This document shows positions 53,400-62,067 of a stretch of 64,000 nucleotides of DNA, piece after piece. The stretch lies in the NCBI GenBank assembly GCA_035712365.1, contig DASTAW010000003.1, positions 62,001-126,000 of the forward strand, in the 5' to 3' direction. This stretch comes from Terriglobia bacterium (lineage in GTDB: Bacteria; Acidobacteriota; Terriglobia; UBA7540). Both the position numbers and the translations under genes were made by a program. Position 1 is the first letter of the stretch; each line of letters starts with the position of its first letter. The notes beneath the pieces are model-generated. The model did no database searches. It was not told the DNA's origin and saw nothing but the letters and a program-made list of their open reading frames with translations.

Positions 53400-54713
53400 A
53401 TGAGCACGTTTCACCTCATCAATTTCGGGTGCAGGGCGAGCCATGCGGACGGGGCATCGATCAAGCAGCAGTTGATGGCGAAGGGGTTCAGCGAGGCCGC
53501 GTCGGAATCGAGCGAGATCGCGGTCTTGAATACCTGTACCGTCACCGCCGCTGCAGACGCCGAAGTGCGCCAGGTGATCCGGCGCATTCACAGGGCCAAC
53601 CCTGATTGCCGGATCCTCGTGACTGGATGTTACGCGCAGCGCGCTGCCGATGAAGTCTCGAAGTTACCGGGCGTCGCCTGGGTGATCGGTAACTCCCACA
53701 AGCACACGCTGGTGCAGGTCCTCTCCGGCGATGGCGGTGCCGGGTCATCTGCGGTTGGACACGGCGCCAACCACCCGCTGGTCCTGGTGGGGGAAATTGG
53801 CGACACTTTCCACTTCGCTCCGGTATTTGCTGGGGACCGCACCCGTCCGACACTAAAGGTGCAGGACGGCTGCAACGCCTGCTGCGCGTTTTGCGTCATC
53901 CCGCAGGTTCGCGGCGAGAGCCGCAGCATGGATCCCGGCCAGGTCATCGAGCAGGTCCGCGAGTTGGAATGGAACGGCTATAAGGAAATCGTCCTATCAG
54001 GCATCAACCTCGGCAGCTACGGACGCGACCTTGGCTTCCCTATTGATTTTCGGGGTCTCGTGGAACGCATCCTGCGTGAAACCGGAATCGGGCGGCTGCG
54101 GATCAGCTCGATTGAACCGATGGATGTCAGCCGAGGGCTGATAACACTCGTGGCTGCTGAGCCGCGCATGGCCCAGCATTTCCACGTTCCGCTGCAAAGC
54201 GGTTGCAACCGGGTCCTGCGGCTGATGAACCGGCGCTACTGGACCACCCATTACGCCGATCGAATTCTTGCCATTCGTGAGCGGATGCCCAATTGCGGAA
54301 TCGGCGCTGACGTCATGGCGGGTTTTCCGGGCGAGACGGAGGCCGACCACGCCGAAAGCTGCCGGTTCATCGAGTCGCTGCCCTTCACCTATCTCCACAT
54401 CTTCCCATACTCGGCCCGCCCCGGGACGGCCGCGGCAACGCGCGCCGGGCAGGTGGACGGGCGGCGCATCCACGAGCGCGTCCGCGAACTGAAGGCATTG
54501 ATCGAAGCCAAACACAGCCAATTCGTCGATGCTCAGATCGGGCAAACTCTGAGCGCGGTGGTCCTTCACAAAACCGGGAACGGCCCACCCGTCGCGCTGA
54601 CCACCAACTACTTGCAAGTGTCTCTCCCGGGCGAAAGCGTTTCTCCAAACACCCTGCTCGATGTGGAAATCCAGGGCATCGATGGGGGCGCACTGGTCGG
54701 ACGCGCGGCCTGA
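53400..54713 (+). CDS. mtaB: tRNA t6A37 methylthiotransferase MtaB
   Basis: The 437-residue protein has an N-terminal MTTase domain (NFGCRASHADGASIKQQL, NTCTVTAAADAEV) and a radical SAM centre with CNACCAFC (C158, C162, C165, C-x3-C-x2-C). The region GFPGETEADHAESCRF and a C-terminal TRAM-like tail follow. MtaB converts t6A to ms2t6A at position 37 of ANN-reading tRNAs. It could be MiaB instead; the NFGCRASHADG start favours MtaB. Confidence 0.9.
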   Translation: MSTFHLINFGCRASHADGASIKQQLMAKGFSEAASESSEIAVLNTCTVTAAADAEVRQVIRRIHRANPDCRILVTGCYAQRAADEVSKLPGVAWVIGNSHKHTLVQVLSGDGGAGSSAVGHGANHPLVLVGEIGDTFHFAPVFAGDRTRPTLKVQDGCNACCAFCVIPQVRGESRSMDPGQVIEQVRELEWNGYKEIVLSGINLGSYGRDLGFPIDFRGLVERILRETGIGRLRISSIEPMDVSRGLITLVAAEPRMAQHFHVPLQSGCNRVLRLMNRRYWTTHYADRILAIRERMPNCGIGADVMAGFPGETEADHAESCRFIESLPFTYLHIFPYSARPGTAAATRAGQVDGRRIHERVRELKALIEAKHSQFVDAQIGQTLSAVVLHKTGNGPPVALTTNYLQVSLPGESVSPNTLLDVEIQGIDGGALVGRAA

Positions 54714-54913
54714 TGGTAATTGCCACACAAGTGATGAACAGTCCTCCGCAACCGGCAGTTTCCCGCTGTCCACACACAGGGTGACGTGCGCCGGCTTCAG
54801 GCTGATGTCGACCAGCAGGCAGCACCAATCCGGCGCGGACATCGAGAAGCGTGGCAGGCAACGCTCAGCGGCAACGCCGCACCGAAGTGCGCCATCGGGG
54901 CGCCGTTGAGCCT

Positions 54914-54921
54914 GACCCGTG
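54914..54921. repeat. Target-site duplication, left copy
   Basis: GACCCGTG directly outside the left end of the transposon; an identical copy flanks the right end (56946-56953). Confidence 0.92.
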
Positions 54922-54939
54922 GGTACTGGTTCAGTTTGA
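54922..54939. repeat. Left terminal inverted repeat (18 bp)
   Basis: GGTACTGGTTCAGTTTGA, exact inverse of 56928-56945. It contains the last codons and TGA stop of the transposase gene. Confidence 0.92.
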
Positions 54940-55767
54940 TTTATCACGATCAGCCAGCCCTACAATTTCTTGTATTGACCAAACATAGTCAGATATTCCA
55001 GCTTGCATTGCCGGAGTGCATCTAAGCGTTTCATGGATACGGGCAAAATTGTAGTACATGAAGTACAGCGACACTGCGTACATCATATTTTCTACTTTCT
55101 TGGAGTGAGCGTTGGTTAGTCGGGTGAAGCGTCTCATGCTCATTCGCATAGTGAGATTCTGCCTTTCGACGTAGCTGGTAGACACGCACTTCATATCGGG
55201 GGTGCCTTGGATAATTTTGCTTTCACATCCAATACACTCCGCTGGACTGTAGCGAACTTCTTCCTGACTTGCCCCGTAAAGTTTCACTAGTTGTGCATAA
55301 TCAATATCGGACCCAAAAGCCCCCTCAACCGCGTCCAGGTAAGGTCGCAGGCCGTCCGTTGTGAGTTGTACACGGTTCGCCAAACGACTCTTTAGATCGT
55401 CCATAAAGATAATCGCCGTTTTCAAGTCACGGTTGCCGAGCATGGAAGAGATTACCAACTTCGTGTCGGCATCAATAGCAACCCAAGTCCAGACATCGCC
55501 GTACCCAAACTGTCCCTTGAACTTTTTAGGGACATTTTTCTGTTTTGCATAGCAGAATTGCCATATCTCATCGCACTGGATGTGACGGCAATGCAAATTC
55601 TTAATGGCTCGGTCTTGGAAGCTATCTGCCGCTTGGCCGACATTTGCCAGTAGCTTCAAGATTGTATTTTTGGCAACTCCAGTCATGCGCGAAGTGGAGT
55701 TTATAGAGCACCCTTCCACTAGTGCGGTGATGACGCTGGTCTGTTTTTCTCTATTCAGTTTGTTCAT
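54931..55767 (-). CDS. IS1-family transposase
   Basis: This 278-residue DDE transposase has a helix-turn-helix start (SINSTSRMTGVAKNTILKLL) and the IS1-type core. Core motifs are CRHIQCDEIWQFCYAKQK (first Asp-containing motif), QLTTDGLRPYLDAVEGAFG (second Asp) and STSYVERQNLTMRMSMRR (Glu), then MYYNFARIHETLR. It is intact. Its stop codon lies inside the left terminal repeat. It should catalyse movement of the 2.0 kb element. It is divergent from the small basic ORF. Confidence 0.93.
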   Translation of the reverse strand: MNKLNREKQTSVITALVEGCSINSTSRMTGVAKNTILKLLANVGQAADSFQDRAIKNLHCRHIQCDEIWQFCYAKQKNVPKKFKGQFGYGDVWTWVAIDADTKLVISSMLGNRDLKTAIIFMDDLKSRLANRVQLTTDGLRPYLDAVEGAFGSDIDYAQLVKLYGASQEEVRYSPAECIGCESKIIQGTPDMKCVSTSYVERQNLTMRMSMRRFTRLTNAHSKKVENMMYAVSLYFMYYNFARIHETLRCTPAMQAGISDYVWSIQEIVGLADRDKSN

Positions 55768-55805
55768 CGAATATGCTACAATGATGTCGTTTAGAAAGCC
55801 CCGCG

Positions 55806-55958
55806 ATGATTAAACCCAAGTACCGTAAAAGTCTCGACTCCGCTCAACTTGCCCACGCTGCTGTAGAGCGAGCTATTGGGTCGAAGCTGAAGCCCCCTAG
55901 GCCGAGTCAGCCACAAGCAGCAAAGATGTCATCCAAAAAACACCCGAAAGGGAAGTAA
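55806..55958 (+). CDS. 50-residue basic passenger protein
   Basis: ATG 55806 to TAA 55958. The product starts IKPKYRKSLDSAQLAHAAVE and ends in a Lys-rich tail (KMSSKKHPKGK); 12 of 50 residues are Lys or Arg. No family is recognised. It starts 39 bp from the divergent transposase start and ends 3 bp from the convergent Ntn-hydrolase gene, filling the space between them. A DNA- or protein-binding accessory role is possible, not shown. Confidence 0.5.
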   Translation: MIKPKYRKSLDSAQLAHAAVERAIGSKLKPPRPSQPQAAKMSSKKHPKGK

Positions 55959-55961
55959 ATC

Positions 55962-56783
55962 CTACCAAGTCCATTTGCTGAGATTCTTTTTCAGCCATTT
56001 AGCTTGAGAATTCTTCTTTCTAACATCCCTTATGCCTTTGATTGAATCATCCATCGCCGAGATAAACATTTCTAACGCTTCGTCATCCCTGTCAGCAATA
56101 GCGTTGAGTATGCTTGGCAAGTATAAGAACATATCAGATAGCGGACTCTTTCCAGGCTGGCTAGATGGATAGATATGCTCCCAGTAGTCGCCTTGATCTG
56201 ACACGCCAACTACTTGCGGGGCACCCCCGCAGTACATGGCATGATCTCCGGTGGAAATAATAAGATGCATGGCAATTGCGGGCATGGTGTAAATGGACGT
56301 AATACCATCTTGAAATAGAATACTCGCTATCGCCTTTATTGCTGCTTCTCCCGACTCCATCCCACTACACACAGGATTCGTGTTCGCGGGTGAAATGCGT
56401 CCTGTTTCTTTCACCCTGTACAATTTTGCAGGTTCTCCAACCTGCATGGCTAAGAGAATGTCCACCGTAGGCGGGTTCGGATCGCCGGATTTGCGTAGAG
56501 GTATTATATCCCGCTTAAATATGTCTCTCACAGCAGCACCGACTACAGCCTTCACCCGCTCTGCCCGTACCCTTTTTTCTCCGATTTTCTCAATAATTTC
56601 CGCCGCAATAGAACTGAGATAGCTCGTATCCCCAGATCCCGCAATATACGCCCGACCATTAAGAGGGTGTACAGGAAATATCTTCGGTCCAGGTGACTTT
56701 GCTTGATACTGTCCCCCTGAGTATTCACTATCAGTGCATAGCACAACACCGTCCACGCACCTAAAACCAGCCGCAATAGTCAT
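55962..56783 (-). CDS. Proteasome beta-subunit-like Ntn hydrolase (transposon passenger)
   Basis: ATG 56783, with AGGGGG eight bases upstream, gives 273 residues beginning M-TIAAGFRCVDGVVLCTDSE. Removal of Met would expose Thr1. Counting from it, Asp17 falls in CTDSEYSGG and Lys33 in GPKIFPV, the positions of the Thr1/Asp17/Lys33 triad of 20S proteasome beta subunits. The 273 residues exceed a usual beta subunit by about 60, added at the C-terminus (MFLYLPSILNAIADRDDEAL, basic end). An upstream ATG-region start would add a 33-residue leader. No alpha subunit or ATPase partner is present. Predicted self-assembling protease; activity is inference. Confidence 0.8.
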   Translation of the reverse strand: MTIAAGFRCVDGVVLCTDSEYSGGQYQAKSPGPKIFPVHPLNGRAYIAGSGDTSYLSSIAAEIIEKIGEKRVRAERVKAVVGAAVRDIFKRDIIPLRKSGDPNPPTVDILLAMQVGEPAKLYRVKETGRISPANTNPVCSGMESGEAAIKAIASILFQDGITSIYTMPAIAMHLIISTGDHAMYCGGAPQVVGVSDQGDYWEHIYPSSQPGKSPLSDMFLYLPSILNAIADRDDEALEMFISAMDDSIKGIRDVRKKNSQAKWLKKNLSKWTW

Positions 56784-56927
56784 AGCCTTTGCCCCCTGTG
56801 GCCTTGGTTCTCTTTTTGTCTGCTGCTTACTAAATTGCGGGCTGGAGTATATCAAATTCTGCTTTGGGTTAGAGGATGTCATGCGACACCCCCAAGACCG
56901 GAAAAATATGGAAACCTGTATTCCCAG

Positions 56928-56945
56928 TCAAACTGAACCAGTACC
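56928..56945. repeat. Right terminal inverted repeat (18 bp)
   Basis: TCAAACTGAACCAGTACC, exact inverse of the left end. Identity stops after 18 bases. Confidence 0.92.
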
Positions 56946-56953
56946 GACCCGTG
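56946..56953. repeat. Target-site duplication, right copy
   Basis: GACCCGTG, identical to 54914-54921. Confidence 0.92.
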
Positions 56954-56997
56954 AACATCATCCTCAAATTGCTCTTTTTGTGGCATACTAAGATGTT

Positions 56998-57237
56998 ATG
57001 GCAAGAGGTTGGACTAGCAAGGCAGTAGAAGAACAAATGGATATCACGGAATCAAAAGAATCAGAATTACCTCAGTCATCACCCGAACAGCAGCAAAGGC
57101 AACGGGACCGGGAAAGCCTTGAGCTTTCGCGCTCCCGTGTCCAGCAGGAGCTTGCAGCGGCAACGCATCCGAATTACCGCACTTCGCTCGAAGCTGCTCT
57201 CGGCTACCTTGAGGAAAAAATCGCAGCGTGCAAGTAA
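56998..57237 (+). CDS. Small conserved hypothetical protein (MARGW type)
   Basis: A 79-residue soluble, helical, charged protein that opens MARGWTSKAVEEQMD and ends YLEEKIAACK. I recall similar short acidobacterial proteins with the same beginning but no known role. TACTAA about ten bases before the ATG may be its -10 box. The transposon inserted only about 45 bp upstream, so any distal promoter elements were displaced. Confidence 0.55.
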   Translation: MARGWTSKAVEEQMDITESKESELPQSSPEQQQRQRDRESLELSRSRVQQELAAATHPNYRTSLEAALGYLEEKIAACK

Positions 57238-57466
57238 GCCCGCCGCCGCGGTCCAAATGCTGATTCCCTGGCGCAGGAAGTCTTCTGCCCGGTGTAGAGA
57301 CTCGGGGTGGAAGTGTCCACGCCGAGGGTATCTCTGGTTCCCGTAGTTATTCCGCTCCAAATTCGACGGCATTTCTATCCTCCCTGGGCAGAAGCCTGCA
57401 ATGGACAGGTTCTCCCTTCCGCCTGCCAAAGGGCCGCAATCGTCAATCTGAAGTCTTGAGGCTGCT

Positions 57467-59446
57467 CTAACCCGCCGCATCAGCGGCCGAGAGATTGGTC
57501 CGGAGGCGGATGGCGGGAGTCTCCGAGCCCGGTGGCTTTAGCCCAGGATCGCTTTCCAAGGCATCGAGTAAGGCATGAGATACCCGCTCATCAATTTCGG
57601 CATCACGCCGCAGGTCCACCGGAAAGCGAATCACGGCCTCAATTGAGGATGGCAATATGTGGAGTTGAATCTTCGGGCGCAGACCGTCTGCTGGGGCGGA
57701 GTAAACAGTTCTTTGCATTTCGCGATACTGTCGCTCCAATTCCGGGCGATAGTCCGACAGGACGCCGGTAACGGCCCCAAGCAGCCTCTCCTTTACCAAA
57801 GCGAAATCAGCGCCCCGAGGCACCGTGATCGCGACCTCATGCCAGATAAAGCTCGTGCCCGGAATCTGTTTGAAGAGGCCTGCCGAAGGCTGAAACACTA
57901 TAGAATTCGAGAACGCGACCACTCGCCCCGTAGGCGCGCCGAACCCGCTGCCCCCCAGCTCCATGAGATGAAGCCGGACAAGCCCGACATCGATTACCTC
58001 GCCAGTGACTCCGCCGATTTGAACGCGGTCGCCAACACGAATGCCAAATTTCCCGATAAGGAAGAAATAGCCCACCACCGAGAGAATGACGCTCTGCAGA
58101 GCCACGGCCACGCCGGCGGTCAGCAGTCCAGCAAAGGTGAGAACCGATGCGAGCCTGCCGGCAAAGGTGAAAACAATGATCATTGCAATCACGAGCCACA
58201 GAACGAACCTTCGCAGAAACAGGAACTGGTGTCTTTGACGCGGATCATGGACGTACCTGTACACTGCCCGCCGCCAAACTTCCGCCGCCGCGATTGCTAC
58301 CCCAAGGATCAGAACCAGAAACCCCACCCGCACTCCCAGGCTCTTCCAATCGGCCGAATTGCGGCTATCCATTGCGTCACGCCAGCGTGTAAGGCCCCGG
58401 CTGTAGAGACCGAGCAAGACGTCCATCTTGCTCAATGGAATGGCGGCCGATGTCGCCTGTTTGAACTTTGCGGCGAGATTATCGAGCTGTTCTCTTTCCT
58501 GGGCAAGTTGAGCCGGACCCGCCGTATCAGCCTGGGCAGCAAGTACGTCTCCCTGTTTGGACATCTCTTTGAGCTGTGTGACCATTGGAGCACGCAAATT
58601 ATTCACAGCCTGAGTAAGAGCGTCAGTTTGCCCGACGATGGAATCAATGGTGTGGATCTTTTGAATTTGAGTAAAAATATCACCCGCCAGGTCCCACATG
58701 CCGAAAACGTCCGACCTGCCGGAAGCCGATGTGGCGCCTGTGGGCGGAAGGGGGCTCAAAGACGCGGCACCCGAGCGGCTGGCAGTTGCGGGATTGGAAG
58801 CTGTTTCCGGGACGGAAGCAGCGAGGGTCTCAATTTGCGCCCGCAGGCCCCCGGCGCCAAGGCTATTGGCGCTGGTTCCGCTTACAAAATCGACCATGCT
58901 GCGAACGGCATCACGGCGCGCTGTGAAAAGCTTCACTTCCCCCTGCAATTCCGATACCTGAGATTCAAGGTCGCGACGACTTCTCCCCGTTGCCGTCGCC
59001 AGCTTTTGCTGATTCGAGTCCAACTCTGCCTGCGTGTCCTGAAGGAGCTTGTCAAGGTTTGTCTGCATCGCATGAAGCGCCTGGTAGTGCGTGTCGGGTG
59101 CGCCTGCGCTCTCAGCCTGATTGGAAGGCGCCGCCTTTGCGAGCACATCTGCCTGGGCGCGGGCAAAGCCGAAAGCCAGCCGAACCACCTGCTCAGCAAT
59201 CTGCCGGTTGTTGTAAACCACCATCTGGTCATCTGGCTCGGATGCGATCCGCTGTTCGGCGGACAGGTGTCGATACCACTTGAGGGTCTGATTCAGGAAC
59301 TGAATTACTTGTGGGGCAGAAACGGCGCCTGACGAAGTCGGAGGCGGGGAGTTTTGAGGAAATGCCGGAATAGTGCCTGCCATTCCCAGGACCAGGAACG
59401 CGAGCAGCAAGCCGTATCTTCCCTTTTTTACCACTTTCTCAGCCAT
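57467..59446 (-). CDS. MscS-type mechanosensitive channel with long exported N-terminus
   Basis: The 659-residue protein has a signal peptide (LLLAFLVLGMAGTIPAFP), a periplasmic coiled-coil region (about residues 60-330), four transmembrane helices (about 365-480) and the MscS core. In the core, GVAVALQSVILSVVGYFFLI is the pore helix and FGIRVGDRVQIGGVTGEVID starts the beta domain. It resembles KefA/MscK-like channels in layout, gating under osmotic shock. The large antisense frame through it is not a gene. Confidence 0.88.
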   Translation of the reverse strand: MAEKVVKKGRYGLLLAFLVLGMAGTIPAFPQNSPPPTSSGAVSAPQVIQFLNQTLKWYRHLSAEQRIASEPDDQMVVYNNRQIAEQVVRLAFGFARAQADVLAKAAPSNQAESAGAPDTHYQALHAMQTNLDKLLQDTQAELDSNQQKLATATGRSRRDLESQVSELQGEVKLFTARRDAVRSMVDFVSGTSANSLGAGGLRAQIETLAASVPETASNPATASRSGAASLSPLPPTGATSASGRSDVFGMWDLAGDIFTQIQKIHTIDSIVGQTDALTQAVNNLRAPMVTQLKEMSKQGDVLAAQADTAGPAQLAQEREQLDNLAAKFKQATSAAIPLSKMDVLLGLYSRGLTRWRDAMDSRNSADWKSLGVRVGFLVLILGVAIAAAEVWRRAVYRYVHDPRQRHQFLFLRRFVLWLVIAMIIVFTFAGRLASVLTFAGLLTAGVAVALQSVILSVVGYFFLIGKFGIRVGDRVQIGGVTGEVIDVGLVRLHLMELGGSGFGAPTGRVVAFSNSIVFQPSAGLFKQIPGTSFIWHEVAITVPRGADFALVKERLLGAVTGVLSDYRPELERQYREMQRTVYSAPADGLRPKIQLHILPSSIEAVIRFPVDLRRDAEIDERVSHALLDALESDPGLKPPGSETPAIRLRTNLSAADAAG

Positions 59447-60216
59447 ACGCCACCTGCACCGGTGCCAGCGTCCGGAAGATTATTTCCCCGGGCGCCAAGC
59501 CCGGGCTATAAATTATCGATTGCCGAATGAATGAGGCCCCGCCATGGCGCTTGAGAGGCCCGCAAGAAGATGACCAGGAGTAGCAGAACAGGCGGTTGTG
59601 TCGGCATGTGCGCTCTGTGGCGCCTCCCACCTCGAATCCCCACCCCCTCAGTAACCAGGACATTATACGACAACGCCCGGTCGTCTGGTTAAACTCAAAA
59701 GATCCCGGCCAGCCGGTGGGCATCTTGCGGCAGGACCCGTTAACTTTACAATCGAATTCCAGCGCTTCGAAGGAGAGTATCTTAGCTATTGCCGCAGCTC
59801 AGGGAAACCACCGGAGGCATATTCCCGGCCAGTTAAGACGAGCGGTCAACGGTCCGCAACTGGCGATTAACTCATCAGACCATTTTCCATGGAACTTTCG
59901 TTCCAGAAACCGGCGAACTGTAGTTCCATCACTCCCATTAACGCCCAGATGTATATCCATTTAGGGTTAATAAACTTACCTACATTACTCACAGATAGAC
60001 GTCACTGATGAGTTGACAATCTCATAGTTATATATTACAGTGCTCTAATGCTTCCCTGCCATGCATCGCAGAATGCAACGAGGCAGCGCAGCACGATTTA
60101 GTTCTGGATGGTTAAGGTGCCCAGGACCAAAATCAGAAGGTAACTGAGGCTTTAGTACTCACGAATCCCTTGGCCGTACTGGGGAAAAGGCCAGGGATTG
60201 TCAATGGGAGGGGGAA
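59447..60216. other. Gene-free stretch upstream of the Tad cluster
   Basis: About 770 bp without a convincing gene. It becomes AT-rich after 59930 and holds a good promoter candidate at 60013-60041. No RNA gene or riboswitch was recognised, though a long untranslated leader for the Tad genes is possible. Confidence 0.4.
60013..60041 (+). promoter_or_regulatory. Sigma70-type promoter upstream of Tad genes
   Basis: A perfect -35 TTGACA (60013-60018), 17-base spacer, TACAGT (60036-60041, 4 of 6 matches). It lies 175 bp before the first Tad gene. Confidence 0.55.
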
Positions 60217-61449
60217 ATGAAACGATCCAGGAATGAAGCAGGCCAAGCCCTGCTTTTGATGGCGCTTTCGATGATCGTCCTGTGCGGGTTTACGGGACTT
60301 GCCATCGACATGGGATATCTCCGTTTCATGAAGCGGCAGATGCAGGCCGCGACTGACAGCGCAGCTCTGGCCGGCGCTGCTGAAGTGGGTTATGCAGACG
60401 TTACTGCCGCGGCGCAGACTGATGCGTCGAGCAATGGATTTACAGATGGTGTGAATGGGACCACCATCACGGTCAACAATCCGCCGACCAGCGGTCCACG
60501 CCAGGGCAATGCGAGCTATGTGGAAGTGCTCATTGCCCAAAGCCAGCCGACCTTTTTCATGAAGCTCCTCGGAGTTGAATCGGAAATGGTCAGAACGCGC
60601 GCCGTGGCTTACTCCGGGATTTCGGGCGCCTGCATTTACGCGCTGAACCCCAGCGTTTCCAGTGCTTTTTCAGTGAACGGGAACTCCGACCTGACCTCGC
60701 AGTGCGGCATCCTGGATAATTCCAGCAACTCGACCGCAGCTCTGGTGCAGAACGGAAGCGGATGCCTTTCGGCAACGTATATCGGCGTCGTGGGAGCATT
60801 CAAGAACAACTCTTCCTGCCTGCCGTCGCCCACACCGGTCAGCGGTATCGCTGGATTCAGTGATCCACTGGCCTACCTGCAACCGCCCACGGTCGGGGCC
60901 TGCGACTACCCGAGCGGCGTATCAATCAGCGGCGGTTCACAAACGCTCTATCAAGGCGTCTACTGCGGAGGCATCAGCATCAAAGGCGGTTCGACAGACG
61001 TCACCTTCAGTCCCGGCACCTACATTATCAATGGCGGCGGGATGAACGTCAGTGGCGGCGCAAACGTTCATGCCAGTGGAGTCACTTTCTACATTACCGG
61101 AACGTCCAGCACTTTTAAGGGCATCTCGATCACGGGCGGGACTAGAAGCCAGTTAATCGCTCCATCGACGGGCACCTATGCTTCCATCCTGTTTTTCCAG
61201 GACCGATCGATGACGTCCCCCTCGTCCGGCGCTGACAGCAACATCGCCGGCGGCAGCGGAACAGACATCCAGGGCACGCTTTACTTCCCGACCACGAACC
61301 TTACGTACGCCGGAAGCAGTACGAGCGCACTCTACACCATCCTGATTGCCAATACGGTGAAGATCTCGAACACAACCGTTATTAACGACACATATCAGGT
61401 GCTGCCGGGCGGGTCATCGCCGGTCCACAGCGCAATTTTGTCAGAATAG
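60217..61449 (+). CDS. Tad-type pilus-associated protein (TadG-like N-terminus)
   Basis: GGGAGGGGG precedes the ATG. The N-terminal QALLLMALSMIVLCGFTGLAIDMG helix followed by ATDSAALAGAAEV is the TadE/TadG-like pilin-type start. The 410-residue chain continues into a Gly/Ser/Thr-rich beta-helix-like region (TDVTFSPGTYIINGGGMNVS). It is probably exported and membrane-anchored, forming part of a pilus or surface structure. It is first in a run of three genes with TadE/G-type helices. Confidence 0.83.
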   Translation: MKRSRNEAGQALLLMALSMIVLCGFTGLAIDMGYLRFMKRQMQAATDSAALAGAAEVGYADVTAAAQTDASSNGFTDGVNGTTITVNNPPTSGPRQGNASYVEVLIAQSQPTFFMKLLGVESEMVRTRAVAYSGISGACIYALNPSVSSAFSVNGNSDLTSQCGILDNSSNSTAALVQNGSGCLSATYIGVVGAFKNNSSCLPSPTPVSGIAGFSDPLAYLQPPTVGACDYPSGVSISGGSQTLYQGVYCGGISIKGGSTDVTFSPGTYIINGGGMNVSGGANVHASGVTFYITGTSSTFKGISITGGTRSQLIAPSTGTYASILFFQDRSMTSPSSGADSNIAGGSGTDIQGTLYFPTTNLTYAGSSTSALYTILIANTVKISNTTVINDTYQVLPGGSSPVHSAILSE

Positions 61450-61473
61450 TTCAAACGGAGGGGGAATCTAAGG

Positions 61474-61965
61474 ATGAGGAACGAAGTTGAGGGTAAGTCT
61501 TGGTTTCGAAATCGGATTTTGGGGCGCCGGCCGGGTATCAAATCAGTATCCGGCCAGGCCCAGGTGGAGCTCGCCGTACTGCTTCCGGTGGCAATTGCCC
61601 TGTTGGTGGGCATCACGGAAATCGGCCGGTATGCGAACACGTGCATTGTGGTAAGCCATGCGGCAAACGCCGGAGTTCAGTATGCCGCACAGAACAGGGT
61701 CACCGCCTCGAGTGATGCACTGATCATTCAGGCTGCAAAAGCTGATGCTCCAAATATTGCGCACCTGACCGTCACCCCAGGCCACTACTGCACCTGCGCG
61801 AACGGTTCAAGCTCAACCTGCCAGCCGACCGACTGCTCGAATAGCCGGATTATCGAATACGTCAAAGTCAACACTCAGACGCAGATGAATAGCGTGTTCT
61901 CCTATCCCGGATTTCCAAGGTCGTTCACGGTGAAGGGAGAGAAGATCATGCGGGTAAGTCAGTAG
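61474..61965 (+). CDS. TadE-family minor pilin-like protein
   Basis: The 163-residue protein has the TadE helix (SGQAQVELAVLLPVAIALLV with the Glu typical of pilin-like processing) and a Cys-containing exported part (HYCTCANGSSSTCQPTDC). TadE-type minor pseudopilins are cleaved by TadV and join the Flp pilus. It starts 24 bp after the previous gene. Confidence 0.85.
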   Translation: MRNEVEGKSWFRNRILGRRPGIKSVSGQAQVELAVLLPVAIALLVGITEIGRYANTCIVVSHAANAGVQYAAQNRVTASSDALIIQAAKADAPNIAHLTVTPGHYCTCANGSSSTCQPTDCSNSRIIEYVKVNTQTQMNSVFSYPGFPRSFTVKGEKIMRVSQ

Positions 61966-62067
61966 CAGGATGGAAGACCCGTGTCCGGCTCGTGGGGACG
62001 TGCCGCACATGGTGAAATCGAAACGTTGGTATGTGAACTTCAAAAAAATAACTGGAGGGGGATTGTC

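Larger units (their letters stand above)
54922..56945. mobile_element. Intact IS1-family transposon carrying a proteasome-like gene
   Basis: A 2,024 bp element with perfect 18 bp terminal inverted repeats (GGTACTGGTTCAGTTTGA at 54922-54939, its complement at 56928-56945) and a perfect 8 bp target duplication (GACCCGTG). It contains an IS1-type DDE transposase, a 50-residue basic protein gene and an Ntn-hydrolase gene. Ordinary IS1 elements are near 800 bp and carry only the transposase. The two extra genes are therefore passengers. Identical ends point to a recent insertion between mtaB and a small conserved gene. Confidence 0.9.

Noticed and set aside
57659-59332. 557-residue frame opposite the MscS gene
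   Set aside because: Antisense of a well-supported channel gene; composition is not protein-like.
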